From positions 186,001-250,000 of the forward strand of contig NZ_JAMLJL010000005.1 of NCBI RefSeq assembly GCF_023634845.1: a stretch of DNA of 64,000 nt, in the 5' to 3' direction. This DNA is from Flavobacterium amniphilum. GTDB taxonomy: Bacteria > Bacteroidota > Bacteroidia > Flavobacteriales > Flavobacteriaceae. Of this stretch, positions 1 through 10,075 are shown piece by piece. Each line of letters begins with the position of its first letter. Within the stretch, counting starts at the first letter, position 1. Under the pieces are notes generated by a model, which did no database searches, was not told the origin of the DNA, and saw nothing but the letters and a program-made list of their open reading frames with translations. The translations under genes were made by a program, and so were the position numbers.

Positions 1-1474
1 TAGCACCTTTGTCAACGATTTCAGCGATTGTTCCGTTGTGGATAGTTCCTACAGCGAAAGCATCTTCGTGCTTATCCCATGGGTTAGCAGTAGTTTGCTT
101 GTGACCTAAAGATAATTTACGAGCTTCAACGTCTAATTCCAATACTACAACATCTAATTTCTCACCAACGTTGATGAATTCAGATGGGTGTTTGATTTTC
201 TTAGTCCAAGATAAGTCAGAGATGTATACTAAACCATCGATTCCTTCTTCTAATTCTACGAAGATACCGAAGTTTGTGAAGTTTCTAACTGTACCTGAAT
301 GCTTAGAACCTACAGGGTATTTAGAAGTGATGTCAGTCCAAGGATCTTGAGACATTTGTTTGATACCTAAAGACATTTTACGCTCTTCTCTGTCAAGAGT
401 CAAGATAACTGCTTCAACAGTATCTCCGATTTTCACGAAGTCCTGAGCAGAACGTAAGTGAGTAGACCATGACATTTCAGAAACGTGGATTAAACCTTCA
501 ACACCTTCTGCAACTTCGATGAAAGCACCGTAATCAGCTAAAACAACTACTTTACCTTTTACTTTGTCACCAACGTTTAAGTTAGCATCCAATGCATCCC
601 AAGGGTGAGCGTTTAATTGTTTTAAACCTAATTGGATTCTTGTTTTCTCATCATCGAAATCAAGGATTACAACGTTTAATTTTTGGTCTAATTCAAGAAC
701 TTCAGATGGGTGGTTGATTCTTGACCAAGATAAATCAGTGATGTGGATTAATCCGTCTACACCTCCTAAGTCAATGAACACACCGTAAGAAGTGATGTTT
801 TTAACAACACCTTCTAATACTTGTCCTTTTTCTAATTGACCGATGATTTCTTTTTTCTGTACTTCAATATCCGCTTCGATAAGCGCTTTGTGAGAAACAA
901 CAACGTTTTTGAATTCATGGTTGATTTTAACCACTTTGAATTCCATCATTTTGTTTACATATTGATCGTAATCACGGATAGGTTTAACGTCAATTTGAGA
1001 ACCTGGCAAGAAAGCCTCGATTCCGAATACGTCAACGATCATACCACCTTTAGTACGACATTTAACGAAACCATTAACGATTTCACCTGTTTCATTAGCA
1101 GCAATAACTCTATCCCAAGCTTTGATAGTTCTAGCTTTTTTGTGAGATAAAACTAATTGACCAGTTCTGTCCTCACGGATATCGATTAATACTTCTACTT
1201 TGTCCCCTACTTTCAAGTTTGGATTGTAACGGAACTCGTTTAATGAGATAACACCTTCAGATTTTGCGTTGATATCAACAATAGCATCTCTTTCAGTAAT
1301 TCTTACTACAACTCCTTCAACTACTTCTTCAGCATCTGTAGAGATGAAAGTTTTTGCTACTAGATCTTCAAATTCCTGTAAATTTTTAGCATCAACTGCA
1401 TCAATACCTTCAGCATAGTTATGCCAGTTAAAGTCTGCTAAAAATTGTTCTTGTGTTTTGTTTAATTCAGACAT
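1..1474 (-). CDS. rpsA: 30S ribosomal protein S1 (partial, 3' end outside window)
   Basis: Binds mRNA on the 30S subunit and helps translation initiation. The visible 491 codons start at ATG 1474 (MSELNKTQEQFLADF) and run off the left edge. S1-type RNA-binding repeats begin near residues 51, 127, 213, 300 and 386, and a sixth begins near 476, at the regular spacing of about 87 residues expected for S1. Typical strands are GVFIDLGG, GAFIEV and GIFVELEEG. The family usually ends around 590 residues in Bacteroidetes, so roughly 100 residues lie outside. The 226-bp gap upstream separates it from a divergent membrane-protein gene. Identification is firm. Confidence 0.97.
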   Translation of the reverse strand, partial: MSELNKTQEQFLADFNWHNYAEGIDAVDAKNLQEFEDLVAKTFISTDAEEVVEGVVVRITERDAIVDINAKSEGVISLNEFRYNPNLKVGDKVEVLIDIREDRTGQLVLSHKKARTIKAWDRVIAANETGEIVNGFVKCRTKGGMIVDVFGIEAFLPGSQIDVKPIRDYDQYVNKMMEFKVVKINHEFKNVVVSHKALIEADIEVQKKEIIGQLEKGQVLEGVVKNITSYGVFIDLGGVDGLIHITDLSWSRINHPSEVLELDQKLNVVILDFDDEKTRIQLGLKQLNAHPWDALDANLNVGDKVKGKVVVLADYGAFIEVAEGVEGLIHVSEMSWSTHLRSAQDFVKIGDTVEAVILTLDREERKMSLGIKQMSQDPWTDITSKYPVGSKHSGTVRNFTNFGIFVELEEGIDGLVYISDLSWTKKIKHPSEFINVGEKLDVVVLELDVEARKLSLGHKQTTANPWDKHEDAFAVGTIHNGTIAEIVDKGA

Positions 1475-1681
1475 GTCTGATAAATAATTTGTATTCTGAT
1501 TCTCTTGGGTTTCTTACTGCGATAGAAAAACAGAAGCGTTTTACATATAAATGATTGAATACCTTAAGGATACCCTACTCGCCAAAAGGTGTGCAAAAGT
1601 AAGAATAATTATTTAAATACCAAAGGTTTGGTTTAGATTATTAGATTGTTGGATTAATGATTAGAAGATTATTATTTGAGT

Positions 1682-1689
1682 TATATTTG
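1682..1689 (+). promoter_or_regulatory. Bacteroidetes -7 box (TATATTTG)
   Basis: Matches the TAnnTTTG -7 consensus used by the Bacteroidetes housekeeping sigma factor and lies 11 bp before the ATG of the downstream membrane-protein gene. The leader would therefore be very short. The -33 element is not clear. Confidence 0.5.
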
Positions 1690-1700
1690 CTAAAATTCAA

Positions 1701-2276
1701 ATGATGGGTAATACGTTTCGCATTTTCAAACCTAAAAACACTCCTTTCAAACTGACAAAAGGCATTGTTTTATTCATCCTACTTCTTATCAGCATACAGA
1801 TTACCGTCTATTATAATCATCTAATTACCAAAATAATTACCTTCATCCTTTTTATCATTTGTATATTATTTCATCTTACCAAAAGTTTACGATACGCCAC
1901 TCTTGATGGTTACTTTGAGGGTGAACTTATTTTCGGAACAGATCACATTAGTATCAATGACCGAAAAATAAACATTAATGACATTACTAAGCTTCATATT
2001 AGAGCCAATGATTATGACGGTCTTTTAACTTCCGCCGTACATGGTTATCAAAAAAACATGTCCAACGGTACTAACAACCTCTTGGCTTTGACTTTGAGAA
2101 ATAATGAAAGAATTACTGTCTTTTTCCAGATGGATTCTATTTCGGATACAGAATTCATCGTTCCGTTTCTGAGAGAGTTGGTTGCATTGCATGCTATTCC
2201 TTTTAAACAAGACAAAGAAATCGAATCTGTTAATGCGTATTTTAAAACATACCAAATTGACAACAGGACTCTTTAA
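1701..2276 (+). CDS. Hypothetical membrane protein with two N-terminal TM segments
   Basis: 191 residues, not recognised. Two hydrophobic segments sit at about residues 20-38 and 43-60, followed by a soluble domain of about 130 residues rich in beta-type sequence (DHISINDRKININDITKL). This resembles the layout of small two-TM proteins with a PH-like cytoplasmic domain, but that is inference. Start could be the first or second ATG (1701 or 1704). The stop overlaps the 3' end of the convergent cupin gene by 4 bp. Codon use looks like the neighbours. Confidence 0.7.
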   Translation: MMGNTFRIFKPKNTPFKLTKGIVLFILLLISIQITVYYNHLITKIITFILFIICILFHLTKSLRYATLDGYFEGELIFGTDHISINDRKININDITKLHIRANDYDGLLTSAVHGYQKNMSNGTNNLLALTLRNNERITVFFQMDSISDTEFIVPFLRELVALHAIPFKQDKEIESVNAYFKTYQIDNRTL

Positions 2277-3151
2277 GCACTTTGTTTCAGATGCGCTTTT
2301 AGTTTTTTATGTGTCTTTTTATATGCCCAGTCCTGTTTGAAATCCACCCATTTCTTCTTGAGTAATTTGCGCATTACTTTATCGGTATATCTCATTATGA
2401 AAACATGGTACAACATATTGGCAAACTGTAATGGTTTGTTAGGCAACACTCTTAACGACATGGAAAAACCAGCATCGAGGTATCTGTTAAAATGCCAGAA
2501 AGCTCCCGGAATATAGAGTGCGTCACCGTGCTCCATAAAGATCTCATATCCTTGTGCGTATTTTAAGGCAGGGAATTTTTCATAATCCGGATTTTCATAA
2601 TCCACCTCATAAACAGTGTGCACAGAAAACGGCACTTTATATAAAAAAGGTGATTGTTTTTGATCGAATAACAGAATACGCTTTCTTCCTTCAAAATGCA
2701 TGTGCATAAAATCCCCAAGACCCACATCATAATGCATTAAAACCTTTGCTTCGCTCCCACCGAAAAACAAAGTAGGCAGGCGTTTAAAAAACTTCATTCC
2801 CAAATCGGGATAGGTAAAATTATTCAATAACTCAGGAAGTCTATCAGTAATGATGTAAAAGAAGATCCGCAAATCAGAAGGTGTGGATTGTATGCGGTTG
2901 ATGTATTCGTTGAATTTCATTTTTACCACCGGAGCGCTGGTACTTTTGTTGGCATCTGCGGGTTTACTGTCGTACAGCGGAACGATTTGATCCCTGACTT
3001 TTTCTTTAATGTACTCGAAGTTCCATTTTTCGTAGGCTTCCCATTGCCTGGCAAATCCTTTTATAAGTAAAGGTTTTTGTGGCTTGTAATAGTTTTTTAT
3101 AAATTCTTCTTTTGTAATCGAACTCACGATATCAGCAGGTTTCAATTCCAT
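2273..3151 (-). CDS. Cupin-like (JmjC-type) protein
   Basis: 292-residue soluble protein of the cupin-8/JmjC-like family, Fe(II)/2-oxoglutarate oxygenases that hydroxylate protein or small-molecule substrates. The N-terminal YYKPQKPLLIKGFA matches the usual start of the fold. A facial-triad pattern is visible: H140-x-D142 (MHYDVG) and distal H220 (PGAFWHFN), so the enzyme may be active. The substrate cannot be told. It reads toward the 1701-2276 gene and overlaps its stop. The C-terminus (about residues 255-292) is Lys-rich. Confidence 0.8.
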   Translation of the reverse strand: MELKPADIVSSITKEEFIKNYYKPQKPLLIKGFARQWEAYEKWNFEYIKEKVRDQIVPLYDSKPADANKSTSAPVVKMKFNEYINRIQSTPSDLRIFFYIITDRLPELLNNFTYPDLGMKFFKRLPTLFFGGSEAKVLMHYDVGLGDFMHMHFEGRKRILLFDQKQSPFLYKVPFSVHTVYEVDYENPDYEKFPALKYAQGYEIFMEHGDALYIPGAFWHFNRYLDAGFSMSLRVLPNKPLQFANMLYHVFIMRYTDKVMRKLLKKKWVDFKQDWAYKKTHKKLKAHLKQSA

Positions 3152-3222
3152 GTTTTAAAAAAATTAATTCTATAAACACAACTCAGACAGCCACTAAAAT
3201 AGTATATCATGATAAAATAAAA

Positions 3223-3247
3223 AAGCCTTTTGAAAAACAAAAGGCTT
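3223..3247 (-). terminator. Rho-independent terminator of the nucleoside permease gene
   Basis: Perfect 9-bp stem AAGCCTTTT/AAAAGGCTT with a 7-nt loop, followed on the minus strand by a T tract, just past the stop at 3257. Confidence 0.85.
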
Positions 3248-3256
3248 ATCTATATA

Positions 3257-4627
3257 TTAGTGCGTTACACTTTCAACATCTTTAGGATTGTGCTTGTGTT
3301 TGAATAAAACCGCAAACGCAATAGCAATGATTAAGGCATACACTGCGAAAGAGAACCAGATAGGATTCCACTCTTTGATAAAGACAGGATTTTTTAAAAC
3401 ATTACCCGCCAATACTTCATTTCCTTTCAATAAATTCTTTATTGCTGAATTATTACTATCTGTTTTCAAATAAGTCAATAAAGCATCCAGATTGACAAAT
3501 TTTAATGTGAAAAACTTATCAATTACGATACCACTCACGATACTTCCCATAACAGCACCAAACCCATTGGTCATCATCATAAATAAACCTTGCGCAGACG
3601 AACGTATTTTAGAATCCGTAGTTGTTTCAATAAAAAGCGACCCTGAAATATTAAAGAAATCGAATGCCATTCCGTAAACGATACAAGATAGAATAATCAT
3701 CCATAATCCACCGGCAGGATCACCATACGAAAATAGTCCGAAACGCAATACCCATGCCAACAAACTGATTAACATTACCTGCTTGATACCGAAACGTTTC
3801 AAAAAGAAAGGAATAGCCAAAATAAACAAGGTCTCTGAAATTTGTGAAATTGACATAATGATTGTCGAATATTCCACTACAAACGAATTAGTGTATTGCG
3901 GAACATTCTTAAAGTCAGAAAGAAAAACATCTCCATACATATTAGTCAACTGCAAGGCTCCTCCCAGAAACATAGAAAAAATAAAAAACAATGCCATTTT
4001 ATAAGTCCCAAACAACTTAAATGCATTAAGACCTAATTTTTCGGATAACGATGCTTTCTCTGAAATCAATCTCTGAGGCAAGCATTTAGGTAATGTAAAA
4101 GAATAAACCCCTAGGGCAACAGCAGCAAAAGCAGAAATATAAAACATATTTGCCGAAGCTTTATTTCCGGTCAAATTAGTAATCCACATTGCTACAATAA
4201 AACCAATTGTTCCCCATACACGAATGGGAGGAAAAACTTTGATAACATCAAAATCATTATTCTTGAGGATTGTGTAAGCAACTGAATTCGATAAAGAAAT
4301 AGTAGGCATATAACACATCATTGCCCCAAAAATAACATAGAAAAAAGTAGTAGAATTTTCAACTTGGGGTAACGTCGCAATAATTATTCCGCCTAAAATA
4401 TGCAAGATTCCATATAATTTTTCGGCATTAATCCATTTATCAGCTATAATACCAGTCAACGCCGGCATTAAAATAGATGAAAAACCTAAAGTGGAAAAAA
4501 TGGCTCCGAATTCAGCCCCACTCCAATGTTTTGTATCAAACCAATAATTGGCAATAGTAATTAACCAGGCTCCCCACACAAAGAATTGAAGGAAACTCAT
4601 TAAGGTTAGTCTAAATTTAATATTCAT
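3257..4627 (-). CDS. MFS permease, nucleoside:H+ symporter (NupG-like) family
   Basis: Twelve-TM inner-membrane carrier of about 456 residues. The start MNIKFRLTLMSFLQFFVWGA is the characteristic opening of the nucleoside:proton symporter family, which is why ATG 4627 is preferred over the reading that starts 18 codons further up. Motifs such as LTGIIADKW in the TM2-TM3 loop fit MFS. A predicted role is nucleoside or related metabolite uptake; the substrate is not provable from sequence. It follows cmk in the same direction with a 66-bp gap and ends at its own terminator, so it may be read with porQ-cmk. No defects seen. Confidence 0.82.
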   Translation of the reverse strand: MNIKFRLTLMSFLQFFVWGAWLITIANYWFDTKHWSGAEFGAIFSTLGFSSILMPALTGIIADKWINAEKLYGILHILGGIIIATLPQVENSTTFFYVIFGAMMCYMPTISLSNSVAYTILKNNDFDVIKVFPPIRVWGTIGFIVAMWITNLTGNKASANMFYISAFAAVALGVYSFTLPKCLPQRLISEKASLSEKLGLNAFKLFGTYKMALFFIFSMFLGGALQLTNMYGDVFLSDFKNVPQYTNSFVVEYSTIIMSISQISETLFILAIPFFLKRFGIKQVMLISLLAWVLRFGLFSYGDPAGGLWMIILSCIVYGMAFDFFNISGSLFIETTTDSKIRSSAQGLFMMMTNGFGAVMGSIVSGIVIDKFFTLKFVNLDALLTYLKTDSNNSAIKNLLKGNEVLAGNVLKNPVFIKEWNPIWFSFAVYALIIAIAFAVLFKHKHNPKDVESVTH

Positions 4628-4693
4628 AATTTGGTTTTTGTTTGATTTTAAAAGGGCGGTAAAGCTAACATTAAAATTCAAATCCGCAAAAAA

Positions 4694-5389
4694 TTACAAC
4701 GATTTCGTTATTTCTTTTTCTGCCAGTTCCAGAACTTTATGGAATTGTTCTTCACGTGTAAGATTTGAATTATCAATTTCTATGGCATCATTGGCTTTTA
4801 CCAAAGGAGAATCTTCCCTGCTGGTATCGATATGGTCACGTTTCAAAACATTTTCAAGGACTCGGTCGTATGACACCAACTGGCCTTTTTCGGTTAATTC
4901 ATCAAAACGTCTTTGCGCACGCACATCAGGGCTTGCATTCATGAATATTTTCAGTTCGGCATCAGGAAAAACAACTGTTCCAATATCTCTTCCGTCCATC
5001 ACAACTCCTTTATCCTTACCCATTTGCTGTTGTTGTTTTACCAACATGGAACGCACTTCCGAAATTTCAGCAATCTGACTTACAAAACCGGAAACTTCAA
5101 GTGTACGGATTTGTTTTTCAACATTAACACCATTCAGAAACATTTCTCCAAATCCCAATTCTGAATTAAACTGAAAGCTTAATTGAATAGCAGACAGACT
5201 TTCTATTAATCCTGTTTTATTGAGCTCAAATTCATCGATGAATCCGTTTTGCATCGCATAAAGCGTTACGGCACGGTACATTGCTCCGGTATCTACATAT
5301 ACATAACCCAGTTTCTTCGCAATTTGTTTAGCCAGCGTACTTTTTCCTGTCGACGAGAAACCGTCTATTGCAATGGTAATTTTTTTCAA
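4694..5389 (-). CDS. cmk: Cytidylate kinase
   Basis: Phosphorylates CMP/dCMP with ATP in pyrimidine nucleotide metabolism; cytoplasmic. 231 residues. The P-loop GFSSTGKSTLAKQ lies at about residues 9-21, YVDTGAMYRAVTL follows at about 31-43, and DGRDIGTVVFPDA carries the CMP-binding DGRD signature. Full length for the family. The start is TTG at 5389: no ATG lies in frame before the porQ stop (5394-5396), and MKKITIAIDGFSSTGKS is the expected N-terminus. It starts 4 bp after porQ, so the two are translationally close and probably one operon. Confidence 0.96.
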   Translation of the reverse strand: MKKITIAIDGFSSTGKSTLAKQIAKKLGYVYVDTGAMYRAVTLYAMQNGFIDEFELNKTGLIESLSAIQLSFQFNSELGFGEMFLNGVNVEKQIRTLEVSGFVSQIAEISEVRSMLVKQQQQMGKDKGVVMDGRDIGTVVFPDAELKIFMNASPDVRAQRRFDELTEKGQLVSYDRVLENVLKRDHIDTSREDSPLVKANDAIEIDNSNLTREEQFHKVLELAEKEITKSL

Positions 5390-5393
5390 AATA

Positions 5394-6410
5394 TTATAAA
5401 TTAATCATCAATCCGATTTGGCTTGTATTCGTTGCCAAAGTATATCTTGAGTATGAATAATCAAATCTGAATTTATTGAAACGTATTCCGAATCCGGCCG
5501 AAATACCTGCAAAAGTTCTTTGTTCCAATAATTTTAATTCGGCAGCGCGGCGGAAATTATAACTCAAGCGGAAATTAATTCCTTTGGTTGGTAAAATTTC
5601 GGCACCGATAATAACATGACGAAAAGCATTTCCGAAGAAAGTCACTTTTTCTTCAATAACGTCACCATCTATAGTTTCTTCTCCTCTTGCCGGATTTGCA
5701 AAAGCCACTTTCCACTTCTGTAAATTTTCAAGGGTCAAATGCCAGCGGATTGGCACATTCTCCAATTCCTGGGAAACTCCTGCAATAACTTCAAGCGGTA
5801 ATTTTTCTCTTACTCCGTTATAAGTAGTAATCTGGGTTCCCAGATTTCTTACAACCAGTCCGTAATTTACGTTTTTCTTTTCATCTTTATAAATAGCACC
5901 CAAATCTGTAGCCACTCCAAAAGAGTTATACGATTCCAAAGTCGAGGAAATTAATTTAGCATTAGCACCAAGATATAAATCGGTGTACGGAACATTATAA
6001 GCATAACCCAATGATAATGCTATTTCGCTACCCGAGAAATCACCGGTTTGATTACCTTGTTCATCCCTTCCGTCAAATTTTCCGTAGTTAATATAAGAAA
6101 TACCGGCGTGAAAAGTCTGCACATGACGGTCGTAAGTATATGCATAAGCCGCCGATCCGTACGATATGTCTGCCATGTAATTAACATAAGTCAGTCCGAG
6201 TCTGCCGCTCATTTCCTCATTGATGGTAGCCGGATTAAACAATGGCTGGTTAACATCATAATCATAATTCGTAATCACTTTCCCTCCCAAAGCTGCCTGT
6301 CTGGGCGAAGAAGAATTGCTAAGAAACTGATAAACACTCTGTCCTCCCACTTGCGCAAAAGCCGAATAACTGATAATAAAAAATAAAAGAATACTTAATT
6401 TCTTTTGCAT
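5394..6410 (-). CDS. porQ: Type IX secretion system protein PorQ
   Basis: Outer-membrane component associated with the Bacteroidetes type IX secretion system, which exports and attaches proteins bearing C-terminal sorting domains. 338 residues with an N-terminal signal peptide (residues 1-19, ending SAFAQ) followed by VGGQSVYQFLSNSSSPRQAA, the conserved PorQ opening, and a beta-barrel-like body. Lies directly upstream of cmk, an arrangement common in Flavobacteria. A likely client in this window is the amidase at 44277-45749. Full length; start ATG 6410. Confidence 0.93.
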   Translation of the reverse strand: MQKKLSILLFFIISYSAFAQVGGQSVYQFLSNSSSPRQAALGGKVITNYDYDVNQPLFNPATINEEMSGRLGLTYVNYMADISYGSAAYAYTYDRHVQTFHAGISYINYGKFDGRDEQGNQTGDFSGSEIALSLGYAYNVPYTDLYLGANAKLISSTLESYNSFGVATDLGAIYKDEKKNVNYGLVVRNLGTQITTYNGVREKLPLEVIAGVSQELENVPIRWHLTLENLQKWKVAFANPARGEETIDGDVIEEKVTFFGNAFRHVIIGAEILPTKGINFRLSYNFRRAAELKLLEQRTFAGISAGFGIRFNKFRFDYSYSRYTLATNTSQIGLMINL

Positions 6411-6470
6411 GGAACTGTTAGCAGATGAATATATATAACGTTGTGGCGAAGATATTATTTTTTACAAAAA

Positions 6471-6495
6471 AAACGGCTAAAAATTTTAGCCGTTT
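6471..6495 (-). terminator. Rho-independent terminator of lon
   Basis: Almost perfect inverted repeat AAACGGCTAAAA/TTTTAGCCGTTT directly after the lon stop, followed on the minus strand by seven Ts. Confidence 0.9.
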
Positions 6496-6499
6496 CACT

Positions 6500-8950
6500 T
6501 TATAATTTTTTTGCGTTTTTCACCTTGTCCTTGGTGATCGCAATATCCAAGACTTCTGTCATATCATTCACATAGTGAAAAGTCAGTCCTTCAAGATAAT
6601 CTGCTTTGATTTCATCGATGTCGCGTTTATTTTCCGCACAAAGAATGATCTCTTTAATTTTAGCTCTTTTGGCAGCCAGAATTTTTTCTTTGATTCCTCC
6701 TACAGGCAATACTTTTCCACGCAAAGTGATTTCACCTGTCATCGCCAGTTGCTTTTTAACTTTCTTCTGTGTCAATAAAGAAACTAGTGAAGTCAACATC
6801 GCAATACCGGCACTAGGTCCGTCTTTAGGTGTTGCACCTTCCGGGATATGTACGTGAATGTTATGTTTACTGAAAATTTCAGGATTAAGCCCCAGCAATT
6901 CAGCATTAGCTTTCACATATTCCATTGCAATGGTGATTGATTCTTTCATCACAGTCCCCATATTTCCGGTGAAAGTCAAATTTCCTTTACCCGAAGAAAT
7001 AATCGATTCGATGAATAAAATATCACCACCAACACTCGTCCATGCCAAACCTGTCACAACTCCTGCCGTATCATTATTTTCGTATTTATCCCGTTCTAAT
7101 TTTGGAGAACCTAAAACATCAATAATATCCTGATCAGTTACTTTTACATTGTATTCTTCTTCCAATGCAATTGATTTTGCAGCATTACGCACCATTTGGG
7201 CAATTTTTTTCTCCAAACCACGCACTCCGGATTCACGGGTATACCCTTCCACAATTTTTTCAACCTGCTTTTTGGCAATAGAAATTTGTTTTGTGGTCAA
7301 TCCGTGTTCTTTAATTTGTTTCGGAACCAAATGTTGCTTTGCAATCTCAATTTTTTCTTCAATCGTATAACCCGTCATGGTAATAATTTCCATACGGTCT
7401 CTCAATGCAGGCTGAACATTTGCGATGTTATTTGAAGTTGCGATGAACAAAACTTTGGATAAATCATATCCCATTTCAAGGAAATTGTCGTAAAACTCTT
7501 TGTTTTGCTCAGGATCCAACACTTCCAGCAAAGCTGAAGATGGATCTCCGGTATTACTTACCGAAAGCTTATCAATTTCATCCAGGATAAAAACCGGATT
7601 TGAAGTTCCAGCTTTTTTAATATTCTGGATAATTCTTCCAGGCATCGCTCCGATATAAGTTTTGCGGTGTCCTCTGATTTCGGCTTCATCACGTAAACCA
7701 CCTAATGACATACGGATGTATTCACGTCCCAATGCTTCTGCGACCGACTTACCAATCGATGTTTTACCAACACCCGGAGGTCCTGTCAAACAAAGAATTG
7801 GTGATTTCATATCGTTACGCAGTTTTAACACTGCCAAATGTTCGATGATTCTTTTCTTCACGTCATCCAATCCGAAATGATCACGGTCAAGGATTTCCTG
7901 AGCTCTTTTTAAGTCAAAATTATCCGTAGAAAACTTATTCCATGGCAATTCAAGAAACAATTCCAGGTAATTTCTTTGAATACCAAAATCGGGAGAATTA
8001 GGATTTGTACGCTGTAACTTTGAAATTTCTTTATCAAAATGTTTTCTGGTTTTAGCTTCCCAATCCATTTCGGCAGCTTTGTTTCGCATTTCCTCAATTT
8101 CAGCCTCATGTGAAACACCTCCCAGTTCTTCCTGAATGGTTTTCATTTGTTGCTGAAGGAAATATTCACGTTGCTGCTGATCCAAATCAAAACGTACTTT
8201 TGACTGGATATCATTTTTCAATTCGAGTTTCTGAAGCTCAACATTCATGAACTTCAATGTGTTCAGCGCTCTTTCTTTCAATTTATTTTCTTCCAGTAAA
8301 CCTTGCTTTTCAGCGGCATTGAGGTTCATGTTGGATGAAACAAAATTGATTAAGAAAGGATTGCTTTCAATATTTTTGATGGCAAAAGTAGCTTCTGTTG
8401 GAATACTCGGACTTTCTTTGATGATCTGAATTGCCAATTCACGTACCGAATCAATTATTGCATGAAATTCCTTATCATTTTTTTCCGGACGGATTTCATC
8501 AACTTCTTTGATTGTAGCTCTGATATAGGGTTCCGTCGTTGTTACCTGATCAATCTCAAAACGCTTTTTACCCTGAAGGATAACCGTTACATTTCCGTCA
8601 GGCATTTTCAGCACACGGAGAATACGTGCAACCGTACCCACTTTATTAATCTGGCTTTCATTAGGATCTTCATCCTCCTCATTCTTTTGTGAAACCACAC
8701 CAATAATTTTATCCGAGGCATTTGCATCGTTAATCAATTTAATCGATTTATCCCTTCCGGCCGTAATCGGGATTACCACACCCGGAAACAAAACGGTATT
8801 ACGTAATGGTAGTATAGGTAAATCAGAAGGTAACTCCTCATTGTTCATTTCCTCCTCATCTTCGGGAGTTAATAGTGGAATTAAATCAGCTTCGTGATCC
8901 AATTCCTGAAGTGACAAACTGTCAAGTGTAAGAATTTTTTGTTGGGACAT
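6500..8950 (-). CDS. lon: ATP-dependent endopeptidase La (Lon)
   Basis: Degrades damaged and regulatory proteins in the cytoplasm as a ring-shaped AAA+ serine protease. 816 residues, full length. Order: N-terminal substrate domain (LPILPLRNTVLFPGVVIPIT, about 43-62), coiled middle, Walker A GPPGVGKT at about 388-395, Walker B FILDEIDKL, and the C-terminal protease domain with catalytic Ser in PKDGPSAGIAM near residue 713 and the partner Lys further on. Starts with MSQQKILTLDSLS at ATG 8950. Stands alone with its own terminator. The gap upstream (8951-9148) holds a terminator for the next gene. Confidence 0.98.
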   Translation of the reverse strand: MSQQKILTLDSLSLQELDHEADLIPLLTPEDEEEMNNEELPSDLPILPLRNTVLFPGVVIPITAGRDKSIKLINDANASDKIIGVVSQKNEEDEDPNESQINKVGTVARILRVLKMPDGNVTVILQGKKRFEIDQVTTTEPYIRATIKEVDEIRPEKNDKEFHAIIDSVRELAIQIIKESPSIPTEATFAIKNIESNPFLINFVSSNMNLNAAEKQGLLEENKLKERALNTLKFMNVELQKLELKNDIQSKVRFDLDQQQREYFLQQQMKTIQEELGGVSHEAEIEEMRNKAAEMDWEAKTRKHFDKEISKLQRTNPNSPDFGIQRNYLELFLELPWNKFSTDNFDLKRAQEILDRDHFGLDDVKKRIIEHLAVLKLRNDMKSPILCLTGPPGVGKTSIGKSVAEALGREYIRMSLGGLRDEAEIRGHRKTYIGAMPGRIIQNIKKAGTSNPVFILDEIDKLSVSNTGDPSSALLEVLDPEQNKEFYDNFLEMGYDLSKVLFIATSNNIANVQPALRDRMEIITMTGYTIEEKIEIAKQHLVPKQIKEHGLTTKQISIAKKQVEKIVEGYTRESGVRGLEKKIAQMVRNAAKSIALEEEYNVKVTDQDIIDVLGSPKLERDKYENNDTAGVVTGLAWTSVGGDILFIESIISSGKGNLTFTGNMGTVMKESITIAMEYVKANAELLGLNPEIFSKHNIHVHIPEGATPKDGPSAGIAMLTSLVSLLTQKKVKKQLAMTGEITLRGKVLPVGGIKEKILAAKRAKIKEIILCAENKRDIDEIKADYLEGLTFHYVNDMTEVLDIAITKDKVKNAKKL

Positions 8951-9100
8951 ATAAGAATTAAGTCATTTTGTCATTAAACTTTGACATTTTCTATTACAAA
9001 GATACTGTAATAAAAAATGACATACTTCTGAAAATCAATAATTAATGAAAATTTTTAGCGTTTCAGTACATAAACCGAACAAGTTTTATGCCATAAAAAA

Positions 9101-9123
9101 ATCCCGATTTACATTATCGGGAT
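9101..9123 (-). terminator. Terminator after the FN3 lipoprotein gene
   Basis: Stem ATCCCGAT/ATCGGGAT with a 7-nt loop and T tracts on both sides; it fits the minus-strand gene ending at 9149. Confidence 0.85.
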
Positions 9124-9148
9124 TTTTTATCATTTTATATTAACATAC

Positions 9149-10045
9149 TTAATTAAAATACGGATCATTCAATTTATAATCGAAAGTACCATTGGTTACT
9201 TGATACGGCCCTTGATTTGGCCCTCCAGCCGTCATGAAATTTTCATATGTAAAGCTAAACGTTCCTTTAATCTTTTTAGTTGTCAGATTGAATTCAGTAA
9301 TTGTAATCGTACCGCTAACAATATCTGTAGATGATACAGCAGGCAAATTTTGAATCAACCAGGCATTGGAACTGGGACTTCTATAATGATCATGGTCAAA
9401 CAAAGTGTATGTTCCAACTCTCCATTGAGCTTCCGGAATCCATATGTTCATTTGAAGACCGTTCAAGCCATTACCTTGTAATTGTAAATACCTATCGTAA
9501 TTGTAATCATAATTTATGTCAACTTCTTCCAGACCACCAAAAGCACCTCCGTACCAAGCCGGTCTCATATTACTCATTTGGGTACCGTTAAAGGTTCCGG
9601 CCATAAATAAAGAAGGGGCTACTGTAGTTACTGTTGCAGTAGTAAAAGAAATTTGCTGCCCATAAGAAGTTCCATTAGAATTTGTAGCATAAGCACGAAC
9701 ATAATAACGGGTATTTGCAGACAAACCTGTAATTGAAGAAGAAAAATTACCAATTCCGGTTCCGTCTTCAGTTTTTGAATTTGAAATGGTTGGATTTCCA
9801 CTTGTATTCCAAACCACACCTCTCTTCGTAATCGCCGAACCTCCATCCGCTGTTATCACTCCTCCGGATGTAGACGAGGTGGTAAGAATATTAGACAAAT
9901 TTGTTGTTGACAATGTTGGCAATGATGTAGGTGCAGGATTATCAGGAATTTCACCTTCGTAAGGTTCAATATCTGCAGTACATGATATAAATAAAGATAC
10001 TAAGGCTATCAGCACTGTGTAGCCTATTTTTGGGACAAAGTTCAT
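9149..10045 (-). CDS. Lipoprotein with a fibronectin-III-like domain
   Basis: 298 residues, function unknown. A lipoprotein signal ends at Cys22 (SLFISC). Residues about 45-137 look like the FN3-type fold common in Bacteroidetes surface proteins (GGSAITKRGVVW, then SGLSANTRYYVRAYATN-like strand order). The rest (about 145-298) is a Gly/Tyr/Asn-rich beta domain similar to those in small secreted Bacteroidetes lipoproteins. Probably outer-membrane anchored. It follows the UMF1-type gene by 30 bp on the same strand and has its own terminator. Confidence 0.75.
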   Translation of the reverse strand: MNFVPKIGYTVLIALVSLFISCTADIEPYEGEIPDNPAPTSLPTLSTTNLSNILTTSSTSGGVITADGGSAITKRGVVWNTSGNPTISNSKTEDGTGIGNFSSSITGLSANTRYYVRAYATNSNGTSYGQQISFTTATVTTVAPSLFMAGTFNGTQMSNMRPAWYGGAFGGLEEVDINYDYNYDRYLQLQGNGLNGLQMNIWIPEAQWRVGTYTLFDHDHYRSPSSNAWLIQNLPAVSSTDIVSGTITITEFNLTTKKIKGTFSFTYENFMTAGGPNQGPYQVTNGTFDYKLNDPYFN

Positions 10046-10075
10046 TTTTTAAAATTTTAGGGCGCGAAGATATGA